From IMG/VR virus record IMGVR_UViG_3300047320_000210, positions 19,922 through 83,921 of that record: a DNA stretch of 64,000 nucleotides; one strand, written 5' to 3'. The stretch's first letter is position 1; each line of letters starts with the position of its first letter. This DNA is from a virus. Under the pieces are notes generated by a model, which made no database searches, was not told the origin of the DNA, and was given only the letters and a program-made list of their open reading frames with translations. Of this stretch, positions 7,556-17,146 are shown piece after piece. The translations under genes were made by a program, and so were the position numbers.

Positions 7556-10500
7556 ATGGCCGCCGAGTTCATCATTGAGACGCTGTTGCAGGTGGGCCTC
7601 GACCTCAAGGGCGATGACCTAGCCGCCCTGAAGAAAAAGCTGTCCGCTATAGAAGTCACCGTCGACGTCGACATGAAAAAGGTCAAGGCGCAGACCGACG
7701 AGCTGACGAAGACGTTCAAGAAGCTGCAGGGTGACCGCAGCCTGCTCGAACGCGCGGCGACCAAAGGCCCTCTGACCAAGGCGGATAAGGAGAACCTGCC
7801 GGCGGCGTTCAACAACCTGAAGGCGTTTCAGGGCCAGTTGAACAAGGTGGTGAACACCCTCAAAAACCTCGGGGACAGTGAAGGCAAGCCGGTGTCCACG
7901 GACTTGGCCTCGCTGCACCGGGTGATCACCGAGCTGGGCGCGACGTCCCGCAACATCGCCCCGCTGATCGACAACGTCAGCCAGGCGTTCAAGGAAAACT
8001 CGAAAGCCATCAGCAAGGCGCAGGCCGATACCGCCAAGTATCAGCGCACCGTGCTGTCCCAGCAGCGCACCGCCGAGATCCTTGAACGTGCCCGCCGCAC
8101 GCGGGCCACGCAAACCCCGGAAGGCCGCAAGGTGTTTCTCAGCGCCGCCCGGGGCAATGCCGAAGCGATCAGCACGGCGGACAAGGCCAAGCAGGGGCGC
8201 AGCTTCGCCGCCTCGGCGGTGACCGCCAGTGAACGTGCCCTGCAGCTGGAACGTGACCGCCCGGTACCCAACCCGCTGGCCATCCAGCGCGCCGAACGCA
8301 AGCTGAATCTGGCGGCGCGGACCTTCAACGACCTCAACGTGCGCGCCAATGATCTGGCAGCGAGTGAGGCGGAAACCAAGCGCATCGACCGCGAGCAGAA
8401 ACAGGCGGCGGACAAAGCGGCGCGCCGGGCGCAGACCCGCGAGGCCAAGCAGCAGACCCTCGAACGCAACGTGCGCGCCGAGGTGGCGAAAAGCCCCGAA
8501 GGGCAGAAAGCCTATTTCGCGGCCGAGCGTGGCAAAACCTCGTCGGTCCTCACCGCCAAGGACGCCAGCGCGGGGGTCGCGTTTGCCAACAAGGAGCTGG
8601 TAGCGCGCAAGGAAGTCCACCGCCTGACCCAGGAAATCTTCGACAAGGACTCGGAGGAAGTCCGCCGCGCGCTGCGCGACGTGGAAGCCGCCGGCACGGC
8701 CTACCACCGCCTGACCCAGCGGGTCCAGGAACTGGCGGAAGTCGAGAACCTGCGCAAAACCAACAAACGCAAGGCCGACAAACTGGAGCGTGACGAAGCC
8801 TCGATCGCCCTTGACCGGACCAACCGGGGCCGCCAGCAGCGGGTCGGGCGCAGCGCGCTGGAACGCGCCGGCGGGGTCGATGCCGACGCCTCGGCCTTCG
8901 GCGACGTCGAGGCGGCGAAGAAAGCCCAGACCTTCGTCAAAGGTGAACTGGGCGACCTGGTCAAGCTGCAGAAGGCCTACGGCAATACCTTCGGCTTTAC
9001 CAGCGATCAGGCCAAACGCGCAACCGTCGAGGTCGAGCGCTACCAGGAGTTCCTGCGCAAGCTGGAAGGTCGTATCCAGTCGCTGGGCGCGACCGCGCAG
9101 ACCCAAGAGCAGATCAACAAGCACGCCGAAGCGGTGCGCACCTCGGAAGAACGCCGCCGCAACAACGCCCTGAAGCTGGCCAACGGCAAACAGTTGCTGG
9201 AGGAAGCCAACGGGGATTTCAGCGGCCACACCGACCGCCGCGCCCTGCAGCGCGCCAGAACCTTTGCCAACGCCGAGCTGAACCAGCTGCGCGCGCAACA
9301 AGAGTCGGCGGCGCGCACCGTAGGGGTTAGCACTGGCGAGTTCGACACGGCGCGCAAGGCAGGTGACGAGTACGCCAAGACCATCGCCCTGATCGACCAG
9401 CGCCTCGACCACCTGGCGACCACCGTGCGCGGCATGCCGAGGCTGAACACCTTCGGCAGCTCGCAGGCGCATGCCGAAGGCAAGCGGATTTATGAAACCG
9501 CCTCGCTGAGCGGCGGCGGGGTGGCGAGCCTTGAAGGGTCTGAAGCGAAAAAGGCGCTGGGGTACTTGCGAGCCCGGCAGGCCGAGCAGGTCACGTATGG
9601 CAAGCAGCTGGAAAAACTGGGCGGTAACAACAAGGAAGCGTTGAACGCGGCCGGTGACGCCTCGCGCAAGTTCGCCGCTGATCTGGACATCCTGACCGCC
9701 GCAGCCAAACCCGCCGGTGCCGGCCTCAACCTGCTGCAACAAACCCTGCGCTCGTTCCTCAAGTACGCCATTGGCTACGGCTCGCTGTACGGGCTGGTCG
9801 CCGTCTTCACCGCGCTGGGGAAATCGCTGATCGACCTGCAAACCGAGCTGCTGGATATTCAGGCGGTCACGGGGTCGACCGATGCGCAGATGGGCAAGCT
9901 GACCAGTACCATTTCGGACGTGGCCCGCACCAGTAAGTTCTCCTTGCTGGACCTGACCAAGGCGACCAAGGTCCTCGCGCAGGCCGGTATCTCGGTCGAG
10001 GAACTGAACACCTCGCTGCAGGCCACCGCCAACTTTGCGGCGGCCACTGGGGCCAACCTTGAGGTGGCGGCGGATCTGCTGTCGACCACGCGCTCGGTGT
10101 TCAAGGATCTGTCGGACGACACGATCAGCAACCAGCTGGCCAAAGCGATCAACATTTCCAAGCTGACCGCCGAGGATCTGAAGACCATCCTGTCCTTGGG
10201 CGCGCAGACCGCCAAGAGCTTTAACCTGACCTCAGAGCAGTTCCTGGCCGCCGTGGCCACGCTGAGAAATGCCGGCTTGAAACAAAGCACGGCGGCGACG
10301 GGACTTCGGCAAGGCATGCTGGAAATCTTCAGCCCTGACGCCAAGCTGATCAAGGCGCTGCAAGCGCGCTACCGCGACCTCGGTGAGAACATGGGCGCCG
10401 AAGCGGTGCGCGCCCGCTTCTTCGCGTTCAGCCGTGGCCGGTCGCCGCTGATTGCCGCCCTGACCGAACTGAAACGCCTGGGCTTCAACGATGAGGGGGC

Positions 10501-13500
10501 GATGGACCTCTCGCGCGCCTTCGACATCCGTTCGACGAACGCCATCAAGGCGATGATTTCGAACCTGGAGGAACTGGCCGCCAACGAAGGCAAGATCACC
10601 TTCGGCCGCGCTGCGGCAGAAGGCGCCGCCACCACCATCGAAGGGTTGAACGCCAGTTTTACCCGCCTGATCTCGACCATTACCAGCTTCACCTACAACC
10701 GCAGTGAAGGCCTGCTGGGCTACTTCGCCGATGTGTTCCAGGGCCTCGACAACGCCATCCAGAAGCTGGATGAGTGGGACCTCAAGCGCCGCTCGATGGG
10801 CGAGGTGTCGCTGTCGGGACCCAACAGCCTTTTCGGTTCGATTGACTCGGCGGTTAACCCGTTCGCCGCGCCGCGCAACTACTTCAAAAACAAGATCGGG
10901 GAAATGTTCTCCAGCGGGCCAACCCCCGAAGAAGCGGTGGATCAGGCCAACTCCGGCGCCCAAGGCTTGTCGCGGAAACGGTTGGAATTCCAACAATTCG
11001 AAGACTCGGCGCGCAACACGGACATCCGCCTGGCCAAACTCGGCGAGACCGTAGGCAGCGCAGGCGACGGGCTGGTCAAGATCGAGAAGGTGTCCGACGA
11101 CCTGAACCTGACCATTGCCCGGGTGTTCGGCCCGGGGCTGGAGGACCAGCGCCAGCAGCTGGTGAAGCTGGCGCAGAGCTACAGCAACCTGACCATCAGC
11201 GAACGTGAAGTTCGCATCGACGAGCTGATTAAGAAGTACCCGAAACTAAAAGAGATCGACCCTGTCCAGCTGGACCGCAGCTTGGCCTCCATCGCCGGCA
11301 TGGGCACGGCGGTGGACGGCTACCTCAAAGGGCAGGCCGACAGCCTGTCGAACGAACTGGCGAAAGCCCACGAAACGCTGGAAAAGCTGGCACTAAAGGA
11401 CAAGAAACCCACATCCCCGAAAGAGATCGAGGCGGTGGTCACTGAAGAAGTGGCCCTTCGATTCCCTGAACTGATGGACATCATGCGCGGCGACAGCAAG
11501 CTCGTGGCTGGCCAGCAGATCACCATCATGCAAATGGCCTCGCAGGCGTTCTCCGACCTGATGCGGTCCAAGGGTGGCGGCGGGTTCCTAGAGAATGAGG
11601 CCAAGCTACAGGCCGAAGCCCTGCTGCAGAAAATCAAGGCGATCTCGCTGACCCGCCCCCCGGCCACTGCCGGGGTGGACATCCGGCAGGCGGTGCAGTC
11701 GCTGGAAAAGGAAAACGAAAAGCTCGGCAAAAACGCCGTCAGCCGCATGCAGCAGATCAAGGAATTCCTGATCCAGGCGGCGGACAAGCTGGACCCGGGG
11801 GCCAACAAGACCCTCGTGGGAGCTGGGGTCCAGGAGATCACCAAAGGGCAGGAAATCACCGGCGCCAAGTCGGTGGCCGAGATTGACGCACGGGTCGCGG
11901 TCAACAACGAACTGTTTGAGAAGGTTCGCACCAACCCGGATTTCCGCACCAACCTGTTGCAGATGCCGGACACCACGGTGGGCCGGGAGAAGGCGCTGTC
12001 CTACACGGCGCCGGGTAGCCAAGGCATCCCGATGGAGGATGTGCTGAATGGCACGGATGCCTACAAGGATTTCTTGGCGCTGGCCAAGACGTTTAACGAC
12101 ACCTACCTGAAACAGGCCGAAGTCCGCAAGGCCTATAAAAAGGAGCTGGATCAAGGCCGGGCGCTGGGCGATGCGGTGGAAAAAGCCACCACCCAGTACA
12201 ACGACGACCGCACCAACAAGCAGTTCCCCGCCGCCCGCGACTCGCTGAACGCCAAGATCAACGCGCAGATCGCGGTGGAGAATGAAAACCTCGCCGAGGC
12301 GGAACGCCAGCGCGTGGCCAACTTGTCGAACACCGACATCGACAAAGACAAGACCATTCTCAAGAACGAGCTGGACGCCAAAGCACGGGTTGCCAAGCTG
12401 GAGATCGAGCGCGCCAAAGAACTGGAGCAGATCAACCGCGAAGAGAAGAAGGTCAACCTCAAACGCACCGAGGGTGAACTGCAGGGCCGCGAGAAACGCC
12501 TGCTGGGCGTGCTGGACAACGCCACCAACGCGACCCCACAGGGGGTCATCGACGACACCATTGCCGAGCTGAATGATGTCCGCGAACAGTTGAAGGTGGC
12601 GTTCCGTGAGCGCATCAAGCTGCAAGGGACGGAGAACGACCTCTCGGAAGCCGAGATCGCCGAGCGGGAGAAGGCGCTCGACCAGTACCAGAAACAGGTC
12701 GGCTTCCTCGAACTGAATTACCGTCGCGAGAAAGGTGCACGCGAAGACCTCGCCTCCCTGCTCGACATCACCATGACCACCGGCAATCCGGTGCGGGACG
12801 CCGAACTGGAAGACCGTGGGCTGATCCCCGGGAATCGCGGCCGGCGCACCGAGTTCCTGCAGGGACGCATGGGCATCCTGCAGGAACTCGTCAAATCCAG
12901 CAGCAGCGACCTGGGCAAGGCGTCCGCCGACGTAACCCGGCTGCAGGCCGCCTCGGATGCCGACACCGGCAATGCCGAACTGAGCAAGTCGTTGCGCTTG
13001 GCGAAGGAGTACGAGCGCGACCTGGTGCACGAGACCGCCAACTGGAACCGCGAGCTGGGGCAAACCGGGCTCGCGCTGGAACGCGTCAGCGGCACCTGGA
13101 AAAGCGGGTTCACCAAAGCCTTCGACCCGAACGTCATTTCCCGCGCACTGGAGCAGTCGGAATCCTCCCTGGAGCATTTCGGCGAGGTCATCAACAGCGA
13201 GGTGGTGACCGCGCTGGAAAGTGTCGGGGATGCGTTCGCCGATGCCGCGCTGGAAGGCGAGAGCCTGTCCGGCTCCATCGAGAAGGTGTTCTCCCAGCTG
13301 AAGAAGGAGACTCTGCGCACCCTGATCAAAACCCTGAGCAACGAGACGATCAGCACCCTGACCGGCACGTTGTTTGGTGCTCAGAACGGCAAAGGCCAGG
13401 GGTTCTTCCCGGCGCTGCTGCAGAAATTCGGCCTTGGCGGGGCAGGCACGCCTGCGTCCAAAGCACCGGCCAGTGGCACCACCGCGACCGAGGCGCCCGT

Positions 13501-14269
13501 CCAGGCCGGCGGCTTCATGGACAGCGTCGTCAGCACGCTGTTTGGCAGCGGCCCCAAGGAAAGCGACACCAAAGACGGCAGCTGCCTGCCGAAAGAAACC
13601 GCCGAGGCGCTGAAGAAAGTCGCCGAAAGCCCGGGCCTCGCCGACACGGCGGCCATCGAAGGCAAGGTGTTTTTCACCTCGCTCGGCAGCGGGTTCGCCA
13701 ACCTGCTCGACAACGTCACCAACGGCTTCGGCAAAGTCTTCGGCAACATCGGCGGGCTGTTGGGGCTGGGCAGTTCCAAGGGCGACGATCAGGCGATTGG
13801 CCTGTTCAGTCTGGCCACCAACCTGATGGGTGCGTTCGCCGGGGGTGGCGGCGGGTCGGCCACCTACAAGGGCGCCTATGGCTTCGCCGGCGGCGGGATC
13901 ATCCACGGCCCCGGCTCGGGCACCTCCGACTCGATTCCCACCTATGTCACCGGCGCCGGCGGTCAGGTGTCCGGGCTGCGGGTTTCCAACGGCGAAGGGA
14001 TTCTCAACGCCAAGGCCACCGCCGCGCTGGGGCCGGACTTCATCCACGCGGTCAACAGCGGGCGGATGCTCAACGCGCGTTCCGGGGCCATCGTCACCGA
14101 CCAGGCCAACCTGTCGCGGTCGACCCCTGCGGCGCCTGCGGCCAGCCAGTCCGGCAACGTGGCCGGCGGTACCAGCGTGTACCAGGTGCGGGTCGAACCG
14201 GCGCAAATGCGCATGCGCATGGGTGATTGGCTGGATCAACAGATCCTCAACGAGAGGGCACGCCGATGA
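7556..14269 (+). CDS. Tape measure protein
   Basis: At 2237 residues this is the longest gene, as expected for a protein that sets tail length. The first 740 residues are almost entirely charged coiled coil rich in Ala, Lys, Glu and Arg. Residues about 735-1050 hold the conserved tape-measure core with a hydrophobic segment and 'TKATKVLAQAGISVEELN'. More coiled coil follows, then a Gly-rich hydrophobic region (about residues 2070-2170). It starts 3 bases after the chaperone stop and its TGA overlaps the next ATG. Using roughly 1.5 angstrom per residue, a long flexible tail of about 0.3 micrometre is implied. Confidence 0.95.
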   Translation: MAAEFIIETLLQVGLDLKGDDLAALKKKLSAIEVTVDVDMKKVKAQTDELTKTFKKLQGDRSLLERAATKGPLTKADKENLPAAFNNLKAFQGQLNKVVNTLKNLGDSEGKPVSTDLASLHRVITELGATSRNIAPLIDNVSQAFKENSKAISKAQADTAKYQRTVLSQQRTAEILERARRTRATQTPEGRKVFLSAARGNAEAISTADKAKQGRSFAASAVTASERALQLERDRPVPNPLAIQRAERKLNLAARTFNDLNVRANDLAASEAETKRIDREQKQAADKAARRAQTREAKQQTLERNVRAEVAKSPEGQKAYFAAERGKTSSVLTAKDASAGVAFANKELVARKEVHRLTQEIFDKDSEEVRRALRDVEAAGTAYHRLTQRVQELAEVENLRKTNKRKADKLERDEASIALDRTNRGRQQRVGRSALERAGGVDADASAFGDVEAAKKAQTFVKGELGDLVKLQKAYGNTFGFTSDQAKRATVEVERYQEFLRKLEGRIQSLGATAQTQEQINKHAEAVRTSEERRRNNALKLANGKQLLEEANGDFSGHTDRRALQRARTFANAELNQLRAQQESAARTVGVSTGEFDTARKAGDEYAKTIALIDQRLDHLATTVRGMPRLNTFGSSQAHAEGKRIYETASLSGGGVASLEGSEAKKALGYLRARQAEQVTYGKQLEKLGGNNKEALNAAGDASRKFAADLDILTAAAKPAGAGLNLLQQTLRSFLKYAIGYGSLYGLVAVFTALGKSLIDLQTELLDIQAVTGSTDAQMGKLTSTISDVARTSKFSLLDLTKATKVLAQAGISVEELNTSLQATANFAAATGANLEVAADLLSTTRSVFKDLSDDTISNQLAKAINISKLTAEDLKTILSLGAQTAKSFNLTSEQFLAAVATLRNAGLKQSTAATGLRQGMLEIFSPDAKLIKALQARYRDLGENMGAEAVRARFFAFSRGRSPLIAALTELKRLGFNDEGAMDLSRAFDIRSTNAIKAMISNLEELAANEGKITFGRAAAEGAATTIEGLNASFTRLISTITSFTYNRSEGLLGYFADVFQGLDNAIQKLDEWDLKRRSMGEVSLSGPNSLFGSIDSAVNPFAAPRNYFKNKIGEMFSSGPTPEEAVDQANSGAQGLSRKRLEFQQFEDSARNTDIRLAKLGETVGSAGDGLVKIEKVSDDLNLTIARVFGPGLEDQRQQLVKLAQSYSNLTISEREVRIDELIKKYPKLKEIDPVQLDRSLASIAGMGTAVDGYLKGQADSLSNELAKAHETLEKLALKDKKPTSPKEIEAVVTEEVALRFPELMDIMRGDSKLVAGQQITIMQMASQAFSDLMRSKGGGGFLENEAKLQAEALLQKIKAISLTRPPATAGVDIRQAVQSLEKENEKLGKNAVSRMQQIKEFLIQAADKLDPGANKTLVGAGVQEITKGQEITGAKSVAEIDARVAVNNELFEKVRTNPDFRTNLLQMPDTTVGREKALSYTAPGSQGIPMEDVLNGTDAYKDFLALAKTFNDTYLKQAEVRKAYKKELDQGRALGDAVEKATTQYNDDRTNKQFPAARDSLNAKINAQIAVENENLAEAERQRVANLSNTDIDKDKTILKNELDAKARVAKLEIERAKELEQINREEKKVNLKRTEGELQGREKRLLGVLDNATNATPQGVIDDTIAELNDVREQLKVAFRERIKLQGTENDLSEAEIAEREKALDQYQKQVGFLELNYRREKGAREDLASLLDITMTTGNPVRDAELEDRGLIPGNRGRRTEFLQGRMGILQELVKSSSSDLGKASADVTRLQAASDADTGNAELSKSLRLAKEYERDLVHETANWNRELGQTGLALERVSGTWKSGFTKAFDPNVISRALEQSESSLEHFGEVINSEVVTALESVGDAFADAALEGESLSGSIEKVFSQLKKETLRTLIKTLSNETISTLTGTLFGAQNGKGQGFFPALLQKFGLGGAGTPASKAPASGTTATEAPVQAGGFMDSVVSTLFGSGPKESDTKDGSCLPKETAEALKKVAESPGLADTAAIEGKVFFTSLGSGFANLLDNVTNGFGKVFGNIGGLLGLGSSKGDDQAIGLFSLATNLMGAFAGGGGGSATYKGAYGFAGGGIIHGPGSGTSDSIPTYVTGAGGQVSGLRVSNGEGILNAKATAALGPDFIHAVNSGRMLNARSGAIVTDQANLSRSTPAAPAASQSGNVAGGTSVYQVRVEPAQMRMRMGDWLDQQILNERARR

Positions 14270-14487
14270 CCCTTCGCGCCTTGACCGGCACTCAGGTGCC
14301 CGTGGACGGCCACTGCTTGCTGGTGTTCACCGGCCCGGCCTACCGCGCGGTGCAGTGGACCCTGAGCGGCCCCGGCACCCTGACCCTGATCAGCGAGGTC
14401 ACCGACGCCCAAGGCGTGGCGCTGGCCCGCTACAACCCTGGCAGCGCCGGCGACACGCCGACCGTCAGCGTTCACTACGTCCCGTGA
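14266..14487 (+). CDS. Small tail-tip protein, unknown
   Basis: A 73-residue beta-rich protein starting in the ATGA overlap with the tape measure stop. The ending 'ARYNPGSAGDTPTVSVHYVP' resembles the last strands of an immunoglobulin-like fold. It is probably a minor virion protein of the tail tip. The function is unknown. Confidence 0.65.
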   Translation: MTLRALTGTQVPVDGHCLLVFTGPAYRAVQWTLSGPGTLTLISEVTDAQGVALARYNPGSAGDTPTVSVHYVP

Positions 14488-14494
14488 GGTGGTT

Positions 14495-15037
14495 ATGGCC
14501 CTACTGACTGCAACGACCAACTTCACCATCCTCGACGCCAGCCCGGTGATCGAGAGCATCGCCTTATCGGTGGTCGCGGCGGCGGCGCCCGGCACCGGCA
14601 GGGGCCGGATGATCCACCCGACGCTGGGCTCGTTGGAGTACACGCTGGCCCCTCACGAGTGGACCAACATGGCCGAGGACGCGGTGATCGCGCCGATCTG
14701 GACCTCGCAGATGACCTTGGCGTCGACGGCCAACACCCTGTGGCCCGGGGTCTTGCGCGACGTGGCCCCCGAGGAACGCTGGCTGCCCAGCGCTGGCCTG
14801 TCGATGCCCTTGGACATGCTCAAGGCCTTGGCCGCGTTCTGGATGAACCCGCCGGACCCGGCGGTGGGCTACATCGAGTGGCACCCATCTTACGTCACCA
14901 GCCTGAAGTTCCAGGTGATCATCACCGCGATCGAGGTCGGCGGTGCGCCCATGACCATGTCACCGCAGACGGTCGGCACCGACCTGGTGGAGTACCCGGT
15001 GACGGTCAAGCTGCGCATTGTCGGCAGGGTGGCCTGA
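14495..15037 (+). CDS. Distal tail protein candidate
   Basis: A 180-residue protein with N-terminal 'ATTNFTILDASPVIESIALSV'-type strands and several Trp residues. I place the start at ATG 14495, with GTGAGGTGG just upstream, in preference to an in-frame GTG at 14489. First sizeable gene after the tape measure, hence a distal-tail or tip role by position. No family recognised. Confidence 0.6.
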   Translation: MALLTATTNFTILDASPVIESIALSVVAAAAPGTGRGRMIHPTLGSLEYTLAPHEWTNMAEDAVIAPIWTSQMTLASTANTLWPGVLRDVAPEERWLPSAGLSMPLDMLKALAAFWMNPPDPAVGYIEWHPSYVTSLKFQVIITAIEVGGAPMTMSPQTVGTDLVEYPVTVKLRIVGRVA

Positions 15038-15038
15038 T

Positions 15039-16001
15039 ATGGCCCTGCGTCTGCTGGCTGGGCCGTTCCCGATGAAGGACATCGACGGCAACTATGCGCG
15101 GATCACCAGTAAGCCAATGTGGTTCGATTCGCTGATGGCCTTGGTCTGCGGGACTAATGTTCACAAGTCTACGGGCGACGTGTATAGCTCCGGCACGCTG
15201 GTGCAGATTGACGGCTTCACGGGGGTGCGCAACCCCTCGCTGTCGGCCTATGACATCTTTGTCCACGACACGCAGTACACCGGTATCGCCCGAGTTTCCA
15301 ACGGGGGTTTCGTGGTTTCCGCCAATCGCTCGGTCCACCCGGTGACCCTATACCCCGAAGGGGCTGATGTTCCGGACTCCATCTGGCTGAGCAGCGGCGC
15401 CTATTTTCTGGCGGATCGGGTGCTGTTCGGGGCGCTGCGCAGTCGCCTGCACAGCGAGACCGGCTCCGGCACCATCGAGGCCACGCTGCCGGTCATGGAC
15501 TACGGCGGCATCGGGGTCAGCTTCAGCCCCGGCCCTGCCGCCGGGACCGTGTTCATCGCGGCGAGGGACGGCGCCGTACTGTACGACCACGTCAATCGGG
15601 AGGTCGTCGGCTGGCACCGCAAGCTCGGTTTTAGTGCCCAACTTCCGCCGGTCTACTCACCCGCCCTTGGGGTGTGGCTTGTGGTGCGCACGGAGTACAG
15701 CCCCGAGGCCCACGACACCATCAGCGTTTATGCCGATGAGCCCGTGCCCACTTCCCTCTCCGCGCCCGTGGCGCTCGGCACCGTGGGCCAAGGCGGTTCG
15801 GTCGAGTACCGCGCCCGCCTGCTCGGCGCCAATGGCGAGCCCTGTGCCGGCGTGCTGGTGGATTGGTCCTGCACCACGCCGGCCGTGGTGCAGATCGCGC
15901 AGTCGACCACCGACGCGGACGGCTATGCACGCACCCGGGTGTCCTTGCCGATCGGCAGCACTGGGGCCAACTTCAACCTCACCGCAGGGGTGCTGCTCTA
16001 A
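15039..16001 (+). CDS. Tail-tip protein with C-terminal Big_1-like domain
   Basis: A 320-residue protein. Residues about 1-235 are unrecognised beta-rich sequence. The last 85 residues have the pattern of a bacterial Ig-like domain 1 (invasin type), including 'GANGEPCAGVLVDWSC' and 'TDADGYARTRV'. Ig-like domains are common on phage tail surfaces and bind cell-surface sugars weakly. The start at ATG 15039 follows the preceding stop by one base. The TAA shares its A with the next ATG. Confidence 0.65.
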   Translation: MALRLLAGPFPMKDIDGNYARITSKPMWFDSLMALVCGTNVHKSTGDVYSSGTLVQIDGFTGVRNPSLSAYDIFVHDTQYTGIARVSNGGFVVSANRSVHPVTLYPEGADVPDSIWLSSGAYFLADRVLFGALRSRLHSETGSGTIEATLPVMDYGGIGVSFSPGPAAGTVFIAARDGAVLYDHVNREVVGWHRKLGFSAQLPPVYSPALGVWLVVRTEYSPEAHDTISVYADEPVPTSLSAPVALGTVGQGGSVEYRARLLGANGEPCAGVLVDWSCTTPAVVQIAQSTTDADGYARTRVSLPIGSTGANFNLTAGVLL

Positions 16002-17146
16002 TGCCGATCAAACAGGTTTTCGAGTCTGCGAAGGCAACCTACCCGCTGACCACTCGCGACGTACCCCGCACGAGTTTGTTTCCGCCCGGCGGGGGCATCA
16101 GCTACTTCTACGGGCTGAGTCCTACGGTCGACGCCTACCGGATCTACACCATGTACATGGGCTTTTTCCGCGGGCTGTTCACGATCAAGGACCCCACCTA
16201 TCCCGGGGAATTCGAAATCCACCTGGTAATGGTGGTGAACCAAGACGAGTGGCCAAGCTGGAGCGTGCAAACCTTCGTGTGGAATGGTCGCACGGGGGCA
16301 TTTAAGGGCATGCGTCAGACCGTCACCAGCTTCTTGATCGGCTTCATGTTTTCCGCCCCGGACGGCAGCATTTGGGCCACCAGCCTCTACACCGCTGCGC
16401 TGATGAAGTTCAACCCGGTGACCTGGTTGAGCACGGATCACCCGGTGCTGCTGACCGACATGGGGGCCAACATCGGCAGCGGTGGCGCGTTTCCCGGGAC
16501 CAGTACCTTTGCTGTTGACCCGACCCGAGACGTGGTGATCACCCGTCTGCACAACAATACGTCTTCGCAACTGTCGGTCTGCCAACTGTCCACCGGCGAC
16601 TGGCTGCGCACGATCAACGTGGCCGGCAACATCGAGTTCATTTTCATCGCGGAACCGCCAATGGCTTACGCCGTGGAAACCACCGGCAACCTGACCGCCT
16701 TCAACTACGAAACCGGTGAAGTGACAGGCGTGCTGCACACCGGGTTGGTCAGCGGCGGCTTCAGTTGGGGCGATACCGCGTTCACTTGGGACCCGTTCAT
16801 GCGCCGGGTGCTGTTCTGCCACAGAGCCCCCGACACCTTGCCCGATGGCGACTGCAACACGGTGATCAAGGGTTTCTACCCGGTGGCGTTGCCGGTTGGT
16901 ATGACCCCGCCGATCCCCCTGCGCTACCCGCAGAAGGACAAAGTCGTGCCGGTGTTCAACCGGGTGTACGGCGGTGCGGCGGAAGGGATCGTAGGTCAGG
17001 AGCTGACCTACACTCTAGGAGATGAAGCAGCGGCAACCGTGAGCCCGTCCAGGAAGTCGACGGAAAACAACGGAACCGTGCAAGTCCAACTGGCTGGCGT
17101 ACTTGCCGGCGCAAATTCCATCACTAGTGAAGTGACGGTACCCTAA
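16001..17146 (+). CDS. Tail-tip protein, partner of the preceding gene
   Basis: A 381-residue, aromatic-rich protein beginning at ATG 16001 in a TAATG junction. The first 300 residues have regularly spaced Gly/Trp/Tyr strands that suggest a propeller-like or beta-sandwich body. The last 60 residues again look like an Ig-like strand region ('GGAAEGIVGQELTYTLGDEA'). It ends in another TAATG junction. The preceding and following genes are tail-tip genes, so a structural role is likely. Confidence 0.6.
   Translation: MPIKQVFESAKATYPLTTRDVPRTSLFPPGGGISYFYGLSPTVDAYRIYTMYMGFFRGLFTIKDPTYPGEFEIHLVMVVNQDEWPSWSVQTFVWNGRTGAFKGMRQTVTSFLIGFMFSAPDGSIWATSLYTAALMKFNPVTWLSTDHPVLLTDMGANIGSGGAFPGTSTFAVDPTRDVVITRLHNNTSSQLSVCQLSTGDWLRTINVAGNIEFIFIAEPPMAYAVETTGNLTAFNYETGEVTGVLHTGLVSGGFSWGDTAFTWDPFMRRVLFCHRAPDTLPDGDCNTVIKGFYPVALPVGMTPPIPLRYPQKDKVVPVFNRVYGGAAEGIVGQELTYTLGDEAAATVSPSRKSTENNGTVQVQLAGVLAGANSITSEVTVP

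Noticed and set aside
7500-7560. Programmed frameshift in the tail chaperone gene
   Set aside because: AAAAAA is near the stop, but neither shifted frame continues into a plausible extension.
7619-14239. Very long open frames on the minus strand opposite the tape measure gene (740 and 877 codons)
   Set aside because: They mirror GC-rich codon bias of the sense gene, have no ribosome-binding site or family resemblance, and cross no operon logic.
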